Shown here in pieces: positions 5,372-6,423 of a stretch of 6,423 nt of DNA. This DNA is from Deltaproteobacteria bacterium (GTDB taxonomy: Bacteria; Myxococcota; XYA12-FULL-58-9; JAUUZB01). The notes under the pieces were generated by a model. The model worked only from the letters and a program-made list of their open reading frames with translations, was not told where the DNA came from and did no database searches. The stretch lies in contig JAUUZB010000255.1 of the NCBI GenBank assembly GCA_030590185.1, forward strand, positions 1 to 6,423. Direction: 5' to 3'. The first letter of the stretch is position 1, and the number at the start of each line of letters is the position of its first letter. The position numbers and the translations under genes are program-made.

Positions 5372-6423
5372 TAGTTACAGTAGCCCACGCCAGCGGTGGC
5401 CGTTGCCGTGCAAACGGCAGCGGTCCGGTCGCAGTCCGGATGGGCAGCCGCGCCGAGGGCGCCGGCCGTTTCGCGGCAGAGCTGGATGCAGGTAGCTGGG
5501 TTGGCCCCGGCGCCGTCCAGGTCCTGACAGGAGAGCATGGCGGCGCAGGAATAGCCCACCTTGTCCGCCGGGCAGGTGTCGCCCTCGTTGAGGCCGACGA
5601 GGGCCGGGTCGATGCTGGCACACTGGTCCGCGTCCGCGGCGGGGAAGAACTCGTTCGGGAAGCAGATGAGGCTCGGGGTCTCGCAGGGTACGCCGGCGTC
5701 GTAGTCGCAGCCCGAGACGCAGATCCCATACGCGGCGGGAGTTAGCGTACCATCGATCATCGCGCTCAGGACCCGGCACGCGTCGCCCGCGTCGCAGCTC
5801 CCCGGGGCGGGCGATATGGCGTTCAGATCGCAAACCTGATTGCAGGTGGCGCTGCCACCCTCGGCGCCGATGCAGGTCGCGCCCTCCACGCACAGGGATG
5901 AGCCGTCGCAGGGTTGTCCCATCGCGGCAGGGCCGGTCGGGAAGCAGATACCCACCAACTCACCGCCGCCGCCAGCCTCGAACTCGGCCATGCACCAGCT
6001 CGCGCCGTCGCAGGTCCCCGGTGTGGCAAAGGGCGTGCAGCCGGTCAGGCAGATCCCCTCGGCAATCGCGCCCCACGCGGTTGGGAATCCCTGACAGGAT
6101 TCGTCCACGCCGACACAATCCTGGCCCGGCCCGCACTGGGCCGCCACGCACAGGTTGGCGGTGCAGAACAGCATGTCAGCGCAGTTCTCGTCGGTTGTGC
6201 AGGCGCTGTTGGCCGCGCCGCCGCCATCGGTCTTGCAGCGGTACACGGCGTCACCCGGAGCCGGTACGCAGGTCTCGCCCACGCCGCAGTCGTCCGCAAA
6301 GTAGCCCGTGCACTCGCTGGTTTTGCAGGTGGTGTCGGTGAGGTCGCAGTAGAAGCCGGCACCGCACGGATCCACCAGGCCGCAGGTGCCACCGCCGCCG
6401 CCGCCGCCGCCGCCCGCTCCGCC
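5371..6423 (-). CDS. Cysteine-rich, probably exported protein with poly-Gly linker (5' partial)
   Basis: The frame is open from the window edge to TAG at 5373-5371, giving 350 residues with no N-terminus. The GTG at 6375 is in frame but is an internal valine codon, because the frame continues through a glycine run to the edge. Seen: 12 residues that are all Gly except one Ala, then TCGLVDPCGAGFYC and 40 cysteines in all (about 11%). There are few basic residues, many Gly, Ala, Asp and Thr, and no membrane segment. A degenerate unit recurs four times: C-x3-C, 7-14 residues, C-x5/6-C, often closing with G-I/Y-C, as in GICLTGC, ATCNQVC, GICVSGC and ATCIQLC. An even cysteine count and acidic composition suggest a disulfide-bonded extracytoplasmic protein. 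A poly-Gly run behind a lipobox cysteine is common in lipoproteins of Myxococcota-like bacteria, but the signal peptide is outside the window. I do not recognise a family or function. Binding or matrix roles are guesses. Confidence 0.8.
   Translation of the reverse strand, partial: GGAGGGGGGGGGTCGLVDPCGAGFYCDLTDTTCKTSECTGYFADDCGVGETCVPAPGDAVYRCKTDGGGAANSACTTDENCADMLFCTANLCVAAQCGPGQDCVGVDESCQGFPTAWGAIAEGICLTGCTPFATPGTCDGASWCMAEFEAGGGGELVGICFPTGPAAMGQPCDGSSLCVEGATCIGAEGGSATCNQVCDLNAISPAPGSCDAGDACRVLSAMIDGTLTPAAYGICVSGCDYDAGVPCETPSLICFPNEFFPAADADQCASIDPALVGLNEGDTCPADKVGYSCAAMLSCQDLDGAGANPATCIQLCRETAGALGAAAHPDCDRTAAVCTATATAGVGYCN
6392..6414. repeat. CCG trinucleotide repeat encoding the poly-Gly linker
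   Basis: CCG is repeated seven times (6392-6412) followed by CC. On the minus strand it reads as consecutive GGC codons that make most of the glycine run of the cysteine-rich protein. Gain or loss of units would change linker length without shifting the frame. Confidence 0.85.

Noticed and set aside
5133..5729. 199-codon open extension upstream of the kinase ATG in the same minus-strand frame
   Set aside because: It runs through the AT-rich promoter region and then overlaps the cysteine-rich gene in another frame on the same strand. The residues are low-complexity and Ser/Pro/Thr/Arg-rich, as expected for a shadow frame in GC-rich DNA.
6373..6375. GTG at 6375 as the start of the cysteine-rich gene
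   Set aside because: The frame stays open upstream through TCGL and a glycine run to the window edge, and the cysteine pattern already begins before this codon.

Overview
The window is a GC-rich bacterial segment with five protein genes, two of them cut by the window edges. I saw no tRNA, rRNA, CRISPR array or insertion sequence. The organism looks like a Gram-negative bacterium with a periplasm: it carries an alpha-2-macroglobulin/PBP1C gene pair, a periplasmic defence module typical of Proteobacteria and relatives. The cysteine-rich protein with a poly-glycine linker at the right end resembles the exported or lipid-anchored proteins abundant in Myxococcota, Bradymonadota and other former Deltaproteobacteria. 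That placement is a weak inference; the sequence does not fix a genus.

Layout. Positions 1-414 (+) hold the last 137 residues of a large bacterial alpha-2-macroglobulin. Three bases later, 418-2784 (+) encodes a complete penicillin-binding protein 1C with transglycosylase, transpeptidase and C-terminal BiPBP_C domains. The two form a tight, probably translationally coupled operon: the macroglobulin is thought to trap proteases that breach the outer membrane, and PbpC to repair damaged peptidoglycan. After a 76-base gap containing one small hairpin, 2861-3691 (+) encodes an atypical short-chain dehydrogenase/reductase-fold protein of the YeeZ type, possibly read from the same transcript.

Convergent to these, 3729-5132 (-) encodes a stand-alone HipA-family serine/threonine kinase of the YjjJ/HipH type, with its own N-terminal DNA-binding domain and no separate HipB-like antitoxin next to it. 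Its upstream region is sharply AT-rich. It contains a sigma-70-like promoter with a 17-base spacer placed so that transcription would begin at or next to the ATG (a leaderless mRNA), plus four AGAAT boxes in two pairs spaced 12 and 11 bases, which could be operator half-sites.

Further right, 5371-6423 (-) is the 3' part of a gene for a very cysteine-rich, probably exported protein (40 Cys in 350 residues). It is built from degenerate C-x3-C ... C-x5/6-C modules and is preceded by a poly-glycine linker encoded by a CCG/CGG trinucleotide repeat. I do not recognise its function. It is the least explained gene here; the kinase control region is the most interesting regulatory stretch.
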